A DNA stretch of 64,000 nt. Origin: Bog-105 sp965277855. GTDB taxonomy: Bacteria > Acidobacteriota > Terriglobia > Bryobacterales > Bryobacteraceae. The notes below the pieces were generated by a model. It was not told where the DNA came from, did not search any database, and saw only the letters and a list, made by a program, of their open reading frames with translations. Numbering within the stretch: position 1 is the stretch's first letter; each line of letters starts with the position of its first letter. The stretch covers positions 6,510,001 through 6,574,000 of the forward strand of contig OZ255847.1 of assembly GCA_965277855.1 (NCBI GenBank), written 5' to 3'. Shown here in pieces: positions 1 through 9,603 of the stretch. The position numbers and the translations under genes were made by a program.

Positions 1-183
1 GGTGCGGTACACCTCCAAAGGCAAACCCTTTTCCTTAGCTTCGAGTTCGAGTTGGTTGTTTAAGGTTGCGTCGATCCCGCATGAGAGCACGTGTCCGCCG
101 TCCGCAGCGAGCCTCTTGGCGATGGCCTTTCCGATCCCACTAGTGCCCGTAACAATGCACGATTTTCCGCTGAACTCAGGCAT
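1..183 (-). CDS. Short-chain dehydrogenase/reductase, N-terminal fragment (runs off the window)
   Basis: Only the first 61 codons are present; the gene continues beyond position 1. The ATG at 183 overlaps the end of the upstream dehydratase gene by 8 bases, indicating translational coupling. The peptide shows the Rossmann dinucleotide motif TGTSGIGKA at about residues 13-21, followed by the helix IAKRLAADG, typical of classical SDR enzymes. The active-site Ser/Tyr/Lys lies outside the window. As third gene after a sugar porter and a UxuA-like dehydratase it could be a sugar-acid (mannonate/fructuronate type) oxidoreductase, but substrate is inference from context only. Confidence 0.8.
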   Translation of the reverse strand, partial: MPEFSGKSCIVTGTSGIGKAIAKRLAADGGHVLSCGIDATLNNQLELEAKEKGLPLEVYRT

Positions 184-1255
184 GATCCGCCTCGACTGTT
201 TTGAGGCAAGCGCGCAGATAGCCCATAGCGAATGCCATGCCCGCGTGCCAGGGCGCATCACAGGTAAGCTGCGGAGCATGATCTGGAATGATTACTCCGG
301 AAAACTCGTTTTTCTGCAAGATGCGGATCACCCGCAGCACGTCCAGGTCGCCATCATCGATATGCGTCTCCTTATATTCGGGCACTTTGCCATGCACGTT
401 TCGCAAATGAACGTAAGCGATGCGGTTCTGGCCGCTGTACCGGTCCACTGCGTCATATACATCCGCATCCGGCATTTCCTGGAGGGTTCCCACGCAGAAC
501 TCGAGCTGGTTCGCCCTGGCTCGGTTGATGTCGATTAGCTTCTGATAGAGATCGGGCCGGTAGACGAGTCTCGGCTGCCCGCGCACCCACGGCATCGGTG
601 GATCGTCCGGATGAGCCGCGAGTTTCACACCCGCTTGCTCGGCTACCGGCAGACACTCGTTCAGGAAATCACCGAGACGCTGCCATAGCTGCTCGGGCGT
701 GGCCGAAGGTATGTGGCCGGCCGGGGCGTGGCTATCGTAAACCATGTTCCACACCATGCCGTTGGGAATGGGCGCGTCGACGGGGCCATTCATGCCGACG
801 CTTTGTGCCCCGCCGCGGGCGAACGGTCCGGTCACGCGGCCTGCGACGCCGGCGATGCTGAAGTTATAACCAATGATCGGAATGCCCACGCCGCCCACGC
901 GCCGGATGATTTCCTTCAGTCCTGCGAGCTGCTGTTTTTTGCGCGGCCCATCGAGCAGCACGTCGGACCAGTGCGCCGGATCGAAGTTTTCGATGGCTTC
1001 CCAAATCAGACCTGCTGCTGCGAGCTGTTTGCGAATCGTCTGCATTTCGTCGACCGACCACGGTGCTTCCGGATCGCCCGCGTAGCCCCAACCGCCGAGC
1101 TCACCGACCGGCTGATCCTGGCGCGGATTGGCTGAGCCGCCCTGTTTGAAATAGTCGACCAGATGCACCACGGCATGGGTGGCGCCTACCTGCCGGGCAA
1201 AAGCCAGGTACGGCGGAGTCAACATATGTTTATAGAGTCCAAATCCCAGTTTCAT
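176..1255 (-). CDS. uxuA: Mannonate dehydratase-like TIM-barrel protein (UxuA family)
   Basis: Predicted 359 aa. UxuA enzymes convert D-mannonate to 2-keto-3-deoxygluconate in cytoplasmic hexuronate breakdown. Family-like features are WSVDEMQTIRKQLAAAGL near residue 60, GIPIIGYNFSIAG near residue 125 and AAHPDDPPMPWVRG in the second half, resembling the metal-binding HPDDPP block of UxuA. The start is taken at the ATG at 1255, because it forms an ATGA overlap with the preceding porter gene; an upstream start giving five more residues is possible. A related sugar-acid dehydratase or epimerase of the xylose-isomerase-like superfamily is the alternative. Confidence 0.75.
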   Translation of the reverse strand: MKLGFGLYKHMLTPPYLAFARQVGATHAVVHLVDYFKQGGSANPRQDQPVGELGGWGYAGDPEAPWSVDEMQTIRKQLAAAGLIWEAIENFDPAHWSDVLLDGPRKKQQLAGLKEIIRRVGGVGIPIIGYNFSIAGVAGRVTGPFARGGAQSVGMNGPVDAPIPNGMVWNMVYDSHAPAGHIPSATPEQLWQRLGDFLNECLPVAEQAGVKLAAHPDDPPMPWVRGQPRLVYRPDLYQKLIDINRARANQLEFCVGTLQEMPDADVYDAVDRYSGQNRIAYVHLRNVHGKVPEYKETHIDDGDLDVLRVIRILQKNEFSGVIIPDHAPQLTCDAPWHAGMAFAMGYLRACLKTVEADHA

Positions 1256-2628
1256 TCGGCTTTCACCCACAACCGGCTAATTTCTTCGAGCGAATACCCT
1301 TTTGTCTCCGGCACAAAAAGCAGTACGAAAGCAAAGTTCAGAGCAGCCATCGCGGCAAACAGCCAGAAGGTGCCGAAACTGTGTAAGTGTTCTTGCATGA
1401 CGGGGAAGAACTGGTTTGCCAGGTAGGCAAAGATCCAGATGGCGGTCGTGGCAATCGACATCGCCGCGCCGCGCACCTTTGTGGGAAATATTTCGGAGAT
1501 AATCACCCAGCAAACCGCGCCGTTGCCAATGGCATGACCACCGACAAAAGCCATGATGCCAACGAGGACGCCTAAGCCGGCTCGCCCGGCAAAATAAAAA
1601 GCGCCGACGCTGAGGAGCGCGATTGTCTGCAGCGCAGTGCCGAAGAGAATCAGAGTTTTTCGGCCCGCGCGGTCAACGAGCCAGATCGCAATCACGGTGA
1701 AAACAAGGTTCACTACGCCCACCAGAACCGACTGGAAGAATGCGTCGTTGGCGTTCTGGCCGGCACTCAGGAAAACGTTGGGCAGAAATGACAGCAAGGC
1801 GGTAATGCCGCTGGTCTGCGTGAATGCGGCGAGCAGAAAACCGATGATAAGCGCGCGGCGAAATGGCCCGGTGAATAGTTCGCTGAGAGTGCCTTCTTCT
1901 GCGGCCAGCGAAGCGCGTATTGAGAGGGCCTGCTCCTGGGCGGAAACCGGGTCGTTGATTTCGCTTAGAACCCGTTCGGCCTCGGCGATTCGCCCCACTT
2001 TCATTAACCAGCGGGGACTTTCCTGACAAAAGAACACCGCCAACAGAAAGGCGCACGCTGGTACCACGCCCGCGGCAAACATCCAGCGCCAACCGTGCTC
2101 AACATTCCAGGCAGCGGTGCCTGACCGTTCGATGAGTAAATTGACGAAGACCGCTGCGAGAATGCCCGCCACGATGCCGAATTGATAGAAGACCACGAGA
2201 CGGCCGCGCACGGATGCCGGCGAAATTTCAGCGATGTACATGGGCGCCACGATGGAGGCTGCGCCGATGCCTATGCCGCCGATGATTCTCCAGATCACAT
2301 ATTGGGTAAAGGTCAGGGAAAGCCATACGCCAATTGCCGAAAGAGCAAAACACGCCGCGCAAGTATAGAGGGCCTTCTTCAAGCCGAAGCGGTCCGCGAT
2401 CAGGCCGGAAGTGGCTGAACCGATCAGGCATCCGACGAGCGCGCAACCGGCCGCCCAGCCGATTCCGGCAGCGTTTAAATGGAAGAAAACCGAAAGATGA
2501 CCGATCGCTCCGCTGATAACGATGTTGTCGTAACCAAACAGAAACCCGCCGAGCGCCGAAACCACGGTGGAAAGAACAAGCGAGGCGCAGAAGGCGACGT
2601 GCGATCCGAGTCTGGCATTCTCAATCAT
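1252..2628 (-). CDS. MFS sugar porter (proton-sugar symporter family)
   Basis: 458 aa, about twelve hydrophobic segments, the usual length for the sugar porter family (XylE/GalP/AraE type). Family signatures visible are GGFLFGYDNIVISGAIG in the first helix, DRFGLKKAL in the first cytoplasmic loop, QESPRWLMKVGR before the central loop and VPETKGYSLEEI at the C-terminus. It is first in an operon with the dehydratase (ATGA overlap) and the SDR, so the likely cargo is a hexuronate, aldonate or related sugar. It diverges from the GH38-like gene, with a repeated 8-base motif between the two starts. Confidence 0.88.
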   Translation of the reverse strand: MIENARLGSHVAFCASLVLSTVVSALGGFLFGYDNIVISGAIGHLSVFFHLNAAGIGWAAGCALVGCLIGSATSGLIADRFGLKKALYTCAACFALSAIGVWLSLTFTQYVIWRIIGGIGIGAASIVAPMYIAEISPASVRGRLVVFYQFGIVAGILAAVFVNLLIERSGTAAWNVEHGWRWMFAAGVVPACAFLLAVFFCQESPRWLMKVGRIAEAERVLSEINDPVSAQEQALSIRASLAAEEGTLSELFTGPFRRALIIGFLLAAFTQTSGITALLSFLPNVFLSAGQNANDAFFQSVLVGVVNLVFTVIAIWLVDRAGRKTLILFGTALQTIALLSVGAFYFAGRAGLGVLVGIMAFVGGHAIGNGAVCWVIISEIFPTKVRGAAMSIATTAIWIFAYLANQFFPVMQEHLHSFGTFWLFAAMAALNFAFVLLFVPETKGYSLEEISRLWVKAE

Positions 2629-2666
2629 GCTTTCCGTATTGACAGGCGGCCAAGGCTGCTCATAGA

Positions 2667-2704
2667 CTTTATCTTTGGTTCAGATAAAGCAGTTTCAGAT
2701 AAAG
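2667..2704. promoter_or_regulatory. Three evenly spaced 8-bp half-sites between divergent genes
   Basis: CTTTATCT at 2667-2674 is followed after 7 bases by its reverse complement AGATAAAG at 2682-2689, and after another 7 bases by a second AGATAAAG at 2697-2704. The 108-base gap separates the MFS start (2628) from the GH38 start (2737). The arrangement suggests a regulator binding site controlling both genes; the regulator is unknown. Confidence 0.5.
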
Positions 2705-2736
2705 CGCAATCGCCATTGTAGTCCACGTTAGACAGA

Positions 2737-5700
2737 ATGCCACCACTCCGTTATCTATTTCTCAGCACTGTTTTCCTTTTACCTGTTTCGGCGGCCGCTC
2801 AGACGGTTTGGCAGATCGGTAAATTCGATCAGTCGCCGGTTGAGTTTTCGACGCAGATCCAGACTCAGGTCGACTATCAGGTAGGCAAGAGTACGGCGGC
2901 TAAGGACTGGCCGAGCCGGCAGCAGACCGGACAGACTCTTCGGATTGCTTTCCCGCTTGCGGCGGTGAAGGGCAGTTACTTACTCAAGATAGGCACGTTA
3001 ATCGACCGGCCGCGGGTGCCCGCATTGAAGGTTGAGATGAACGGTCATGCGGGAACTTTCTTCCTACATCCGAAGCTTAGTTACTCCCGAAGTGATTTCG
3101 CCTATGCGTTCGATCCGCATGAATCGCAGAGTCCGATCGAGATCGAGATCCCATCCGGCTTTTTGAAAGCGGGTGACAACAGCTTAACGATCACGTGCGT
3201 AGATGATCCGGCGACTGCCACGGGCGAGGAAGAACTGGGGGGAATCAGTTACGACGCCCTCAGTTTGGAGCAGAGAAACGCGGCCGGCGAGCGATCGGTT
3301 TCGGCGCGCCTGTCCGCCGAACCGACTATCTTTTTTCATCAGGCAGGGGGAGGTACTACCGAAGTGGTGGATGTCTTTTTCCGGGCTGTCGGGCAGACGA
3401 AAGCGGGCGCGCTCACTCTCGATGTCGCCGGCAAGCAATTCAAAGCGGCTTTGCAGGCTAGTGAGTTTGGGGAGCACAAGTTTTCGTTCGATGTGCCGGA
3501 GTGGCAGGGAACAATCGATGGCCAGTTGCGTTTCGGATCGGGCGGGAGAGGTGCGCAACCCGTGAAGCTGACGGCGCAGAGGAAGTGGACTATTTACGTG
3601 GTGCCACATACGCATCTTGATGTTGGATTTACGGACTACCAAGGCAAGGTCGCGGAAACGCAGCCGCGCGTCCTTACGCAGGCCAGCAATCTGATTCACG
3701 ATCATCCGGATTTCCGCTTCTCGATGGATGGGTCGTGGAATTTGCAGCAACTGCTCAATACGCGTCCCAAGGTAAAGCGGGACGAGATCCTGAATCTGAT
3801 TCGCAGCGGTAAGATGGCGATGCCTGTTCAGTATGTGAATCTGTTAACCGGCTATGCGTCCACGGAAACGCTCTACCGCTCGTTGTATGAATCGAAAGAA
3901 CTGGCTCGCCGATATGGGCTGCCTTTCGAGTACGCTAACATCACCGATGTTCCCACTTACTCGGGTAGTTATCCTTCCATTCTCGCTAGCAGCGGTGTGA
4001 AGTACTGGGTGGCGGCGGCGAACAACGACCGAGCACCTATCTTTAACTACGACCACTGGAATGAAAAGTCACCTTTCTGGTGGGAGGGTCCGGATGGCAA
4101 GCGTGTGATGTTCTGGTATTCCCGGCACTACGAGCAGGTGCAAACACTGTTCGGTTTGTCGCCCGATCTTGATGCGGTCCGAGAGTCTTTGCCGATCTAC
4201 CTGCAAGCTTACTCAAAGCCCTCTTACAAACCCGATGTGGCACTGATTTACGGGACTCAGGTGGAGAATACAGACTTGGTACCGGCCACGGCCACGTTCG
4301 TAGATGCCTGGGACAAGAAGTTTGCGTTTCCCAAGTTAACCTACGCCACTTTTCCGGATTTCTTCCACTACATGGACGAGCATTTCGGCACAGATTTACC
4401 GACGTTCAAAGGCGATGGGGGCGGTTATTGGGAAGACGGGATTGGAAGCGACGCGTACTTTGCGGCGGAAGATCGCCAGAATCAGAACCGCGCGTCGTCC
4501 GCTGAAATTCTATCTTCGGTCACCCATTCCATCGATCCTAATTTGAATCCTCCCGAGGGGGCATTTTCAAGCATCTGGAGCAACATCATTCTCTTTGCGG
4601 AGCACACCTGGCTCTCGTATAACTCGGTTTCGCAACCCAATCACGACGAGTCGGTCAAGCAGCTCCGGGTGAAAGATGACCGGGCCGAACGCGCATCGCT
4701 CGAAATTGAAGATGTGGTGAACCGGTCCATGAGCCAGCTGGCGGATAACATCCACATTCCCGCGAATACGCTGGTGGTGTTCAATTCGCTGAACTGGGAG
4801 CGAAACACGCTGGTCGAGACCGATCTGTTCGAGCATCCGAAACTGATCGATCTGACGACTCACGAAGAGGTCCCGCTGCAGGTGCTTTATGAAAAAGAGA
4901 AGTTCCTGCATGTGCGGTTTCTAGCGAAGAACATACCAGCGGTGGGGTACAAGTGCTTTAGTATTGTTTATGCGAAAGAGGGATCGCTGCCTAAGCCAGA
5001 AATATCTACAGATAAAACGATCGAAAATGTTTTCTACCGAGTGACCGTCGGCGAGCAGACGGGTGCGCTGACTAGTATTTACGATAAGCAGTTAAAGAAG
5101 GAGCTGGTTGACAAAGCCAGCCCTTATAAGTTCGGTGAGTATGTGTATGTTACAGGCGGGGATGGCGATACACAGATGATCAATCCGTTTCCCGCATTGC
5201 CGCCTGGGAAGCTGACGGCTCACAACGCGGTAAACGGCAAGCTGGCAGGCGTGGAACGGACGGCGTGGGGCGAATCGATCCGGCTTACCAGCAGCAACGT
5301 AAACACGCCGCGAATCGAGACCGAGATCCTGTTATTCAACGACATAAAGAAAATCGAGTTCCGCTACCGCGTTCATAAAGACTACACAACGGCCAAGGAG
5401 GGCGTGTATTTCGCGTTTCCAGTGGCGGCGGAGCAACCTGTCTTTCATTACGGCACCCAGCAGGGATGGGTGGATCCGAGCCGCGACTTGATGAAAGGCG
5501 GAAGCCTGGAATGGTTTAACGTCCAGTACTGGATGTCGGTTAGCAGCCCGAAGTTGACGGTGGGCCTGGTGCCGGTTGACGCATCGCTGGCGAGTTTCGG
5601 CGATATCAATCGAGGCAAATGGCCTGGGGAGTTCCACCCGCAGAGCGGGACGCTGTTTTCTTACGTGATGAATAACTATTGGCATACGAACTACCGGGCT

Positions 5701-6138
5701 GGACAGGGCGGCGACTTCGTGTTTCGCTATGCACTAACCAGCGCCGGCAAGCTGGACGGAGGCGCGCTCAGCCGCTTCGGTTTGGAAGAGGCAAGGGGAC
5801 CGGAGTTGAACTATGTAGTCTCCCAAGATAAAGTCGGCGATCCCGCCCGGCCGCTGCCGCCGACCGCAACTGGGTTCCTGGAGGCAGCCGATCCCGATAC
5901 GGCGCTGATTACGTGGAAAAAAGCGGAGGATGGAAAAGGCATGATTCTGCGTTTGCAGGAGTTGTCGGGCAAAGCGACGCAAACGGCGCTGCATTTTATT
6001 CATTTGAAGCTTGCCGGTGCTCAGCTTTGCAATGGAGTGGAAGATGATGTCAGTCGTTTGCCTGTGGCGAATAATGGCTTGACTCTTTCGTTTCGGCCAT
6101 TTGAGGTGATTACTGTAAGGATTACGACAGGCGGGTAG
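2737..6138 (+). CDS. Secreted glycoside hydrolase family 38-like alpha-mannosidase with N-terminal beta domain
   Basis: 1133 aa with a signal peptide (MPPLRYLFLSTVFLLPVSAAAQ) and predicted export. Residues about 23-280 form a beta-rich region resembling the rhamnogalacturonan-lyase C-terminal domain. The GH38 core starts at VVPHTHLDVGF, with probable zinc ligands H291, H293 (as part of H-T-H) and D295. The block ITDVPTYSGSYPSIL holds D404, aligned by eye with the GH38 nucleophile; FAEHTWLSYNS near residue 620 supplies another likely metal His. The C-terminal half is the usual GH38 beta-sandwich. It probably releases mannose or a related sugar from extracellular or periplasmic glycans. Divergent from a sugar porter and just upstream of an Oar-type receptor. 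Exact substrate unknown. Confidence 0.8.
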   Translation: MPPLRYLFLSTVFLLPVSAAAQTVWQIGKFDQSPVEFSTQIQTQVDYQVGKSTAAKDWPSRQQTGQTLRIAFPLAAVKGSYLLKIGTLIDRPRVPALKVEMNGHAGTFFLHPKLSYSRSDFAYAFDPHESQSPIEIEIPSGFLKAGDNSLTITCVDDPATATGEEELGGISYDALSLEQRNAAGERSVSARLSAEPTIFFHQAGGGTTEVVDVFFRAVGQTKAGALTLDVAGKQFKAALQASEFGEHKFSFDVPEWQGTIDGQLRFGSGGRGAQPVKLTAQRKWTIYVVPHTHLDVGFTDYQGKVAETQPRVLTQASNLIHDHPDFRFSMDGSWNLQQLLNTRPKVKRDEILNLIRSGKMAMPVQYVNLLTGYASTETLYRSLYESKELARRYGLPFEYANITDVPTYSGSYPSILASSGVKYWVAAANNDRAPIFNYDHWNEKSPFWWEGPDGKRVMFWYSRHYEQVQTLFGLSPDLDAVRESLPIYLQAYSKPSYKPDVALIYGTQVENTDLVPATATFVDAWDKKFAFPKLTYATFPDFFHYMDEHFGTDLPTFKGDGGGYWEDGIGSDAYFAAEDRQNQNRASSAEILSSVTHSIDPNLNPPEGAFSSIWSNIILFAEHTWLSYNSVSQPNHDESVKQLRVKDDRAERASLEIEDVVNRSMSQLADNIHIPANTLVVFNSLNWERNTLVETDLFEHPKLIDLTTHEEVPLQVLYEKEKFLHVRFLAKNIPAVGYKCFSIVYAKEGSLPKPEISTDKTIENVFYRVTVGEQTGALTSIYDKQLKKELVDKASPYKFGEYVYVTGGDGDTQMINPFPALPPGKLTAHNAVNGKLAGVERTAWGESIRLTSSNVNTPRIETEILLFNDIKKIEFRYRVHKDYTTAKEGVYFAFPVAAEQPVFHYGTQQGWVDPSRDLMKGGSLEWFNVQYWMSVSSPKLTVGLVPVDASLASFGDINRGKWPGEFHPQSGTLFSYVMNNYWHTNYRAGQGGDFVFRYALTSAGKLDGGALSRFGLEEARGPELNYVVSQDKVGDPARPLPPTATGFLEAADPDTALITWKKAEDGKGMILRLQELSGKATQTALHFIHLKLAGAQLCNGVEDDVSRLPVANNGLTLSFRPFEVITVRITTGG

Positions 6139-6140
6139 GG

Positions 6141-6167
6141 GATGGCAGGCTAAAGCCTACCTCACGG
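6141..6167. repeat. Dispersed intergenic palindromic repeat, family 1, copy 1
   Basis: Core GGCAGGCTAAAGCCTACC is a near-palindrome (GGCAGGCT / AGCCTACC). It lies directly after the GH38 stop codon. Three more copies are at 9578, 34641 and 59320, all just outside coding sequence. Confidence 0.75.
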
Positions 6168-6267
6168 AATGGCTTATACTTAGGCGTTAAAAAAGTCTTG
6201 ACGAAGGGCGGATTCTGCTTTATACCTGTTGCTAATAGGTTTTCAGGATTGTTTCAGGAAGGGTCAG

Positions 6268-9200
6268 ATGAAATTCGTTCGAAGACTCAGTTGTCTTGCC
6301 GTGGGGATGCTTGCCCTCCACTCCGTGTTGCCCGCTCAGACTACCAACGGCTCCATTAACGGAACGATTACGGATCCCTCAGGGTCTGCGGTGTCCGGAG
6401 TAACAGTAGACGTCTCGAGCAAAGACACTGGACTGCAACGAAGTGCGGCTACATCGGAGAGTGGCGCATACACGCTTCCACAATTGCCGCCGGGTCTGTA
6501 CGACTTGAAAATCGTAAAGGCTGGGTTCGCGACGGAAACCCGAACAGGTGTTCAGCTGCTAGTGAACCAGAGCGCTACGCTCGACTTTAAGATGTCGGTT
6601 GCCAACGTGAACGAGACTGTGGAAGTGACGGGGGCGCCACCCGCTCTGGACACGACGACAGCAACGCTGGGTGAAGTGGTTCAGCATCAACAGATTGTCG
6701 ATCTGCCGCTCAATGGACGCAGCTTTACGCAGCTTACTCTTTTAACTCCTGGCGCCGCTCCGCAGCAATCCGGCCAGCAGGGCGGGTTTACGGTGCAACA
6801 AGGAGTAGGTTCGATTAGTCCTTCAGTGAACGGCCAGCGCGGGCAGCAGAACAATTTCACGATGGATGGCGTGCTCAATAACGCGATTTACACCAATACG
6901 TGGGTGATCTCGCCGCCGCCGGACGCGCTGCAAGAGTTCAATGTGCAATCGCATATTACGGACGGCCAGTTTGCGATCTCGTCAGGCGCTAACATCAACA
7001 TCGCGACGAAATCTGGTACGAATGAGTTTCATGGCGCGGCGTGGGAGTTCTTTCGCAACGATAAGTTAGACGCACGCCGCTTTTTCGATCAGTCGAAGCC
7101 GCCGTACCGGCAGAATCAATACGGTGTTTCATTCGGCGGACCTATCATCAAGAACCGCACTTACTTCTTTGGGTATTGGGAAGGCTTCCGATCAGCGCAG
7201 AGTTTGAGTTATTTTGCGAGTGTGCCGACGGTAGCCGAGCGAGGCGGAGATTTTTCGGGCATACTGGGCTCGCAGATCGGAACGGACAGCCTGGGGCGAC
7301 CGATCTATACAAACCAAATATTCGACCCAGCCACAAGCCGTCCAGATCCGGTTAACCCGCAAAATATTTTGCGTGATCCGTTCCCGGGAAACATGATTCC
7401 GACGAACAGACTTAATCCGACGACGCTTTTGGTTCTGCAGAAGTATTATCCTGCGCCGAACCTGAATGTCGGCGCAAACGTGCTCCCGAATTATCAGTTC
7501 ACGAACGGCAATCAGACGGCCAGCGATCAAACGGGCATACGCATCGACCATCGCTTTGGAGATAACGATACGTTATTTGGCCGCTACAATCGCTCTGATG
7601 CCAATCTGACGCGGCCGGAAAGCCTGCCAACCTATAATCAAACCCTGCTCAATTACGGCCAGACGCTGGCGTTGGGATATACGCACTTATTCAGCCCTAC
7701 GATTGTGTTGAACATACACTACGGCTACACCAATACGAATTTCGGGCAATTCGACGGAGCGGCCGGACAATCGTTTTTAGACGCGACAAACTTTACGGAA
7801 CACGCTCCGGCCAAAAACGGCCAGGCGCTGGGTCCGCAAATTGGGCTTTCGAACGGCTTCACCGGGGTGAGCCAGTTCGCGATACCGCTAGGACCGCAGT
7901 ATAACCACGATGGTCATGCTGACCTGTCGGTTGTGAAGGGAACTCATACGATAGGCGCGGGCGCTATGATTTATCACATTCACAGCTTCGATGATGGGTG
8001 GGGAGCGGCGGTGAACTTTACGCAAAACGCCACATCGCAAGGAGGCTTGAGCAACAACTCGGGTAATGCGGCAGCTAGCTTTCTGCTGGGACTGCCTGAT
8101 AACTTGTCAGGGTTTCTGGGCAACACCTCTGCCAATGAGCGTGGCTGGTGGTATGGCGGATACCTGCAGGACCAGTGGCAGCTTTCCAAGAATCTGACAC
8201 TGACTTATGGACTACGATACGACTTTGTAGAACCGCCTAGTTACGGCAGTAAGACGGTGTCCGGCTTAGATATTCAAACGGGAAACTTCCTGGTTTCGAG
8301 CCCCGTTCCACCTTTGTACCCGCAGGCGAATGTGCGGAAAACTTTTTACGATCCGCATTACAACGGATTTGAGCCGCGCTTCGGGATCGCTTACCGAGCT
8401 GGCCCGACGACGGTATTGCGAGGCGCATTTGCCATGTTCGACGATCACAACAATACGCTGGTGCAAGAGGCGCAGGATCCGCGTATTTCGTGGCCGGAAG
8501 GGGTTGGCATCTCGAACAACGATCTAAACAGGGCGCAGCCAACCACGTTTTTCAATGCTCTGCCGCCCAGTTCTTCGTACTTCAATCCGTTGCAGCCACT
8601 GGTTGACTTTGGTGCAGACCCACGGAACAAGATTCCGTACGTGATGGAGTATAACTTCGGAATCGAGCAGCAGTTCGCCCGGGCATTCGTGCTGAATATG
8701 GATTACGTCGGCTCCGGCGGGCGTTACCAGTTCATTCAGCCGACGGCCAATACGGCTTTGTATCCGGGTCCAGGGCCAGTGGCGGCACGGCAGCCCTTCC
8801 CGGCATATGGCGGTAATTTCTCTTACGACGAGAACGTGGGGAATTCGAGTTACAACGCGCTGCAGGTCAAGCTGCAAAAGTCGCTGTCTTTCGGGTTGAA
8901 CTTTTTGGCTTCTTACACGTGGTCTAAGTCGCTGGACATTCAATCGGAAGGGCAGTCCGGGAGCATCGAGAACATTTATAACCTGCGCCAGGACTGGGGC
9001 CCCTCGGATTTCAATCGGACTCACCTGTTTGTGTTGAGCGGAAGTTATCAAATTCCGGTTGGCAAAGGGAAGCAGTTCCTGGCGAGCAGTAATTCCGTGG
9101 TCCGCGCCGTACTGGGTAACTGGAATGTGGGCTGGGTAGTAACGCTCAATTCCGGGCGGCCTTTTAGTGTTGGCTCAGGGGGAGACCCGGCTAACGTAGG

Positions 9201-9564
9201 CGGTGGCAGCCAGCGGGCCGAAGTGGTGGGCGATCCGAATACCGGTTTCAAGCAGAGCGTTTCGGAGTGGTTTAATAAGGCAGCGTTTGCGGTCCCAGCG
9301 CCTTATACATTCGGCAATGAAGGAAGGAATAATTTGACGGGGCCAGCGTTCAAGAACTTCGATTTCATCACGTACAAAGACTTTCCTATAAAGGAAAGGT
9401 TCACGGTCCAGTTCCGGGCTGAGTTCTTCAACATACTCAATCACGCCAACTTCGGCCTGCCAGACTCCATGGTGACGGACAGCAATTTTGGGACGATTAC
9501 CAGTCTGGCGAATACGACGACACCACCGCGCGATATTCAGTTTGCGCTTAAGTTGCTGTTCTAG
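6268..9564 (+). CDS. Oar-type TonB-dependent receptor
   Basis: 1098 aa from the ATG at 6268, preceded by AGGAAGGG; a longer TTG-initiated reading is possible but would spoil the signal peptide MKFVRRLSCLAVGMLALHSV. Residues about 25-110 are a carboxypeptidase-regulatory-like (Ig-like) domain beginning GSINGTITDPSGSAVSGVTV. The plug follows, with LPLNGRSFTQLTLLTPG, then a long outer-membrane barrel ending in FALKLLF with terminal Phe. Such receptors import large substrates, in Acidobacteriota often glycan fragments or peptides. Position between a GH38-like enzyme and TPR genes plus a ROK regulator suggests carbohydrate uptake; substrate is inference. Confidence 0.9.
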   Translation: MKFVRRLSCLAVGMLALHSVLPAQTTNGSINGTITDPSGSAVSGVTVDVSSKDTGLQRSAATSESGAYTLPQLPPGLYDLKIVKAGFATETRTGVQLLVNQSATLDFKMSVANVNETVEVTGAPPALDTTTATLGEVVQHQQIVDLPLNGRSFTQLTLLTPGAAPQQSGQQGGFTVQQGVGSISPSVNGQRGQQNNFTMDGVLNNAIYTNTWVISPPPDALQEFNVQSHITDGQFAISSGANINIATKSGTNEFHGAAWEFFRNDKLDARRFFDQSKPPYRQNQYGVSFGGPIIKNRTYFFGYWEGFRSAQSLSYFASVPTVAERGGDFSGILGSQIGTDSLGRPIYTNQIFDPATSRPDPVNPQNILRDPFPGNMIPTNRLNPTTLLVLQKYYPAPNLNVGANVLPNYQFTNGNQTASDQTGIRIDHRFGDNDTLFGRYNRSDANLTRPESLPTYNQTLLNYGQTLALGYTHLFSPTIVLNIHYGYTNTNFGQFDGAAGQSFLDATNFTEHAPAKNGQALGPQIGLSNGFTGVSQFAIPLGPQYNHDGHADLSVVKGTHTIGAGAMIYHIHSFDDGWGAAVNFTQNATSQGGLSNNSGNAAASFLLGLPDNLSGFLGNTSANERGWWYGGYLQDQWQLSKNLTLTYGLRYDFVEPPSYGSKTVSGLDIQTGNFLVSSPVPPLYPQANVRKTFYDPHYNGFEPRFGIAYRAGPTTVLRGAFAMFDDHNNTLVQEAQDPRISWPEGVGISNNDLNRAQPTTFFNALPPSSSYFNPLQPLVDFGADPRNKIPYVMEYNFGIEQQFARAFVLNMDYVGSGGRYQFIQPTANTALYPGPGPVAARQPFPAYGGNFSYDENVGNSSYNALQVKLQKSLSFGLNFLASYTWSKSLDIQSEGQSGSIENIYNLRQDWGPSDFNRTHLFVLSGSYQIPVGKGKQFLASSNSVVRAVLGNWNVGWVVTLNSGRPFSVGSGGDPANVGGGSQRAEVVGDPNTGFKQSVSEWFNKAAFAVPAPYTFGNEGRNNLTGPAFKNFDFITYKDFPIKERFTVQFRAEFFNILNHANFGLPDSMVTDSNFGTITSLANTTTPPRDIQFALKLLF

Positions 9565-9577
9565 TTAAGAACAGAAA

Positions 9578-9603
9578 GATGGCAGGCTGAAGCCTACCCT
9601 ACG
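9578..9603. repeat. Dispersed intergenic palindromic repeat, family 1, copy 2
   Basis: GGCAGGCTGAAGCCTACC core, one base different from copy 1, filling the gap between the receptor stop and the next ATG at 9604. The repeat occupies the position where a ribosome binding site for the next gene would be expected. Confidence 0.75.

Noticed and set aside
2..538. Plus-strand frame at the window edge
   Set aside because: It is antisense to both the SDR fragment and the UxuA-like gene, which have family motifs.
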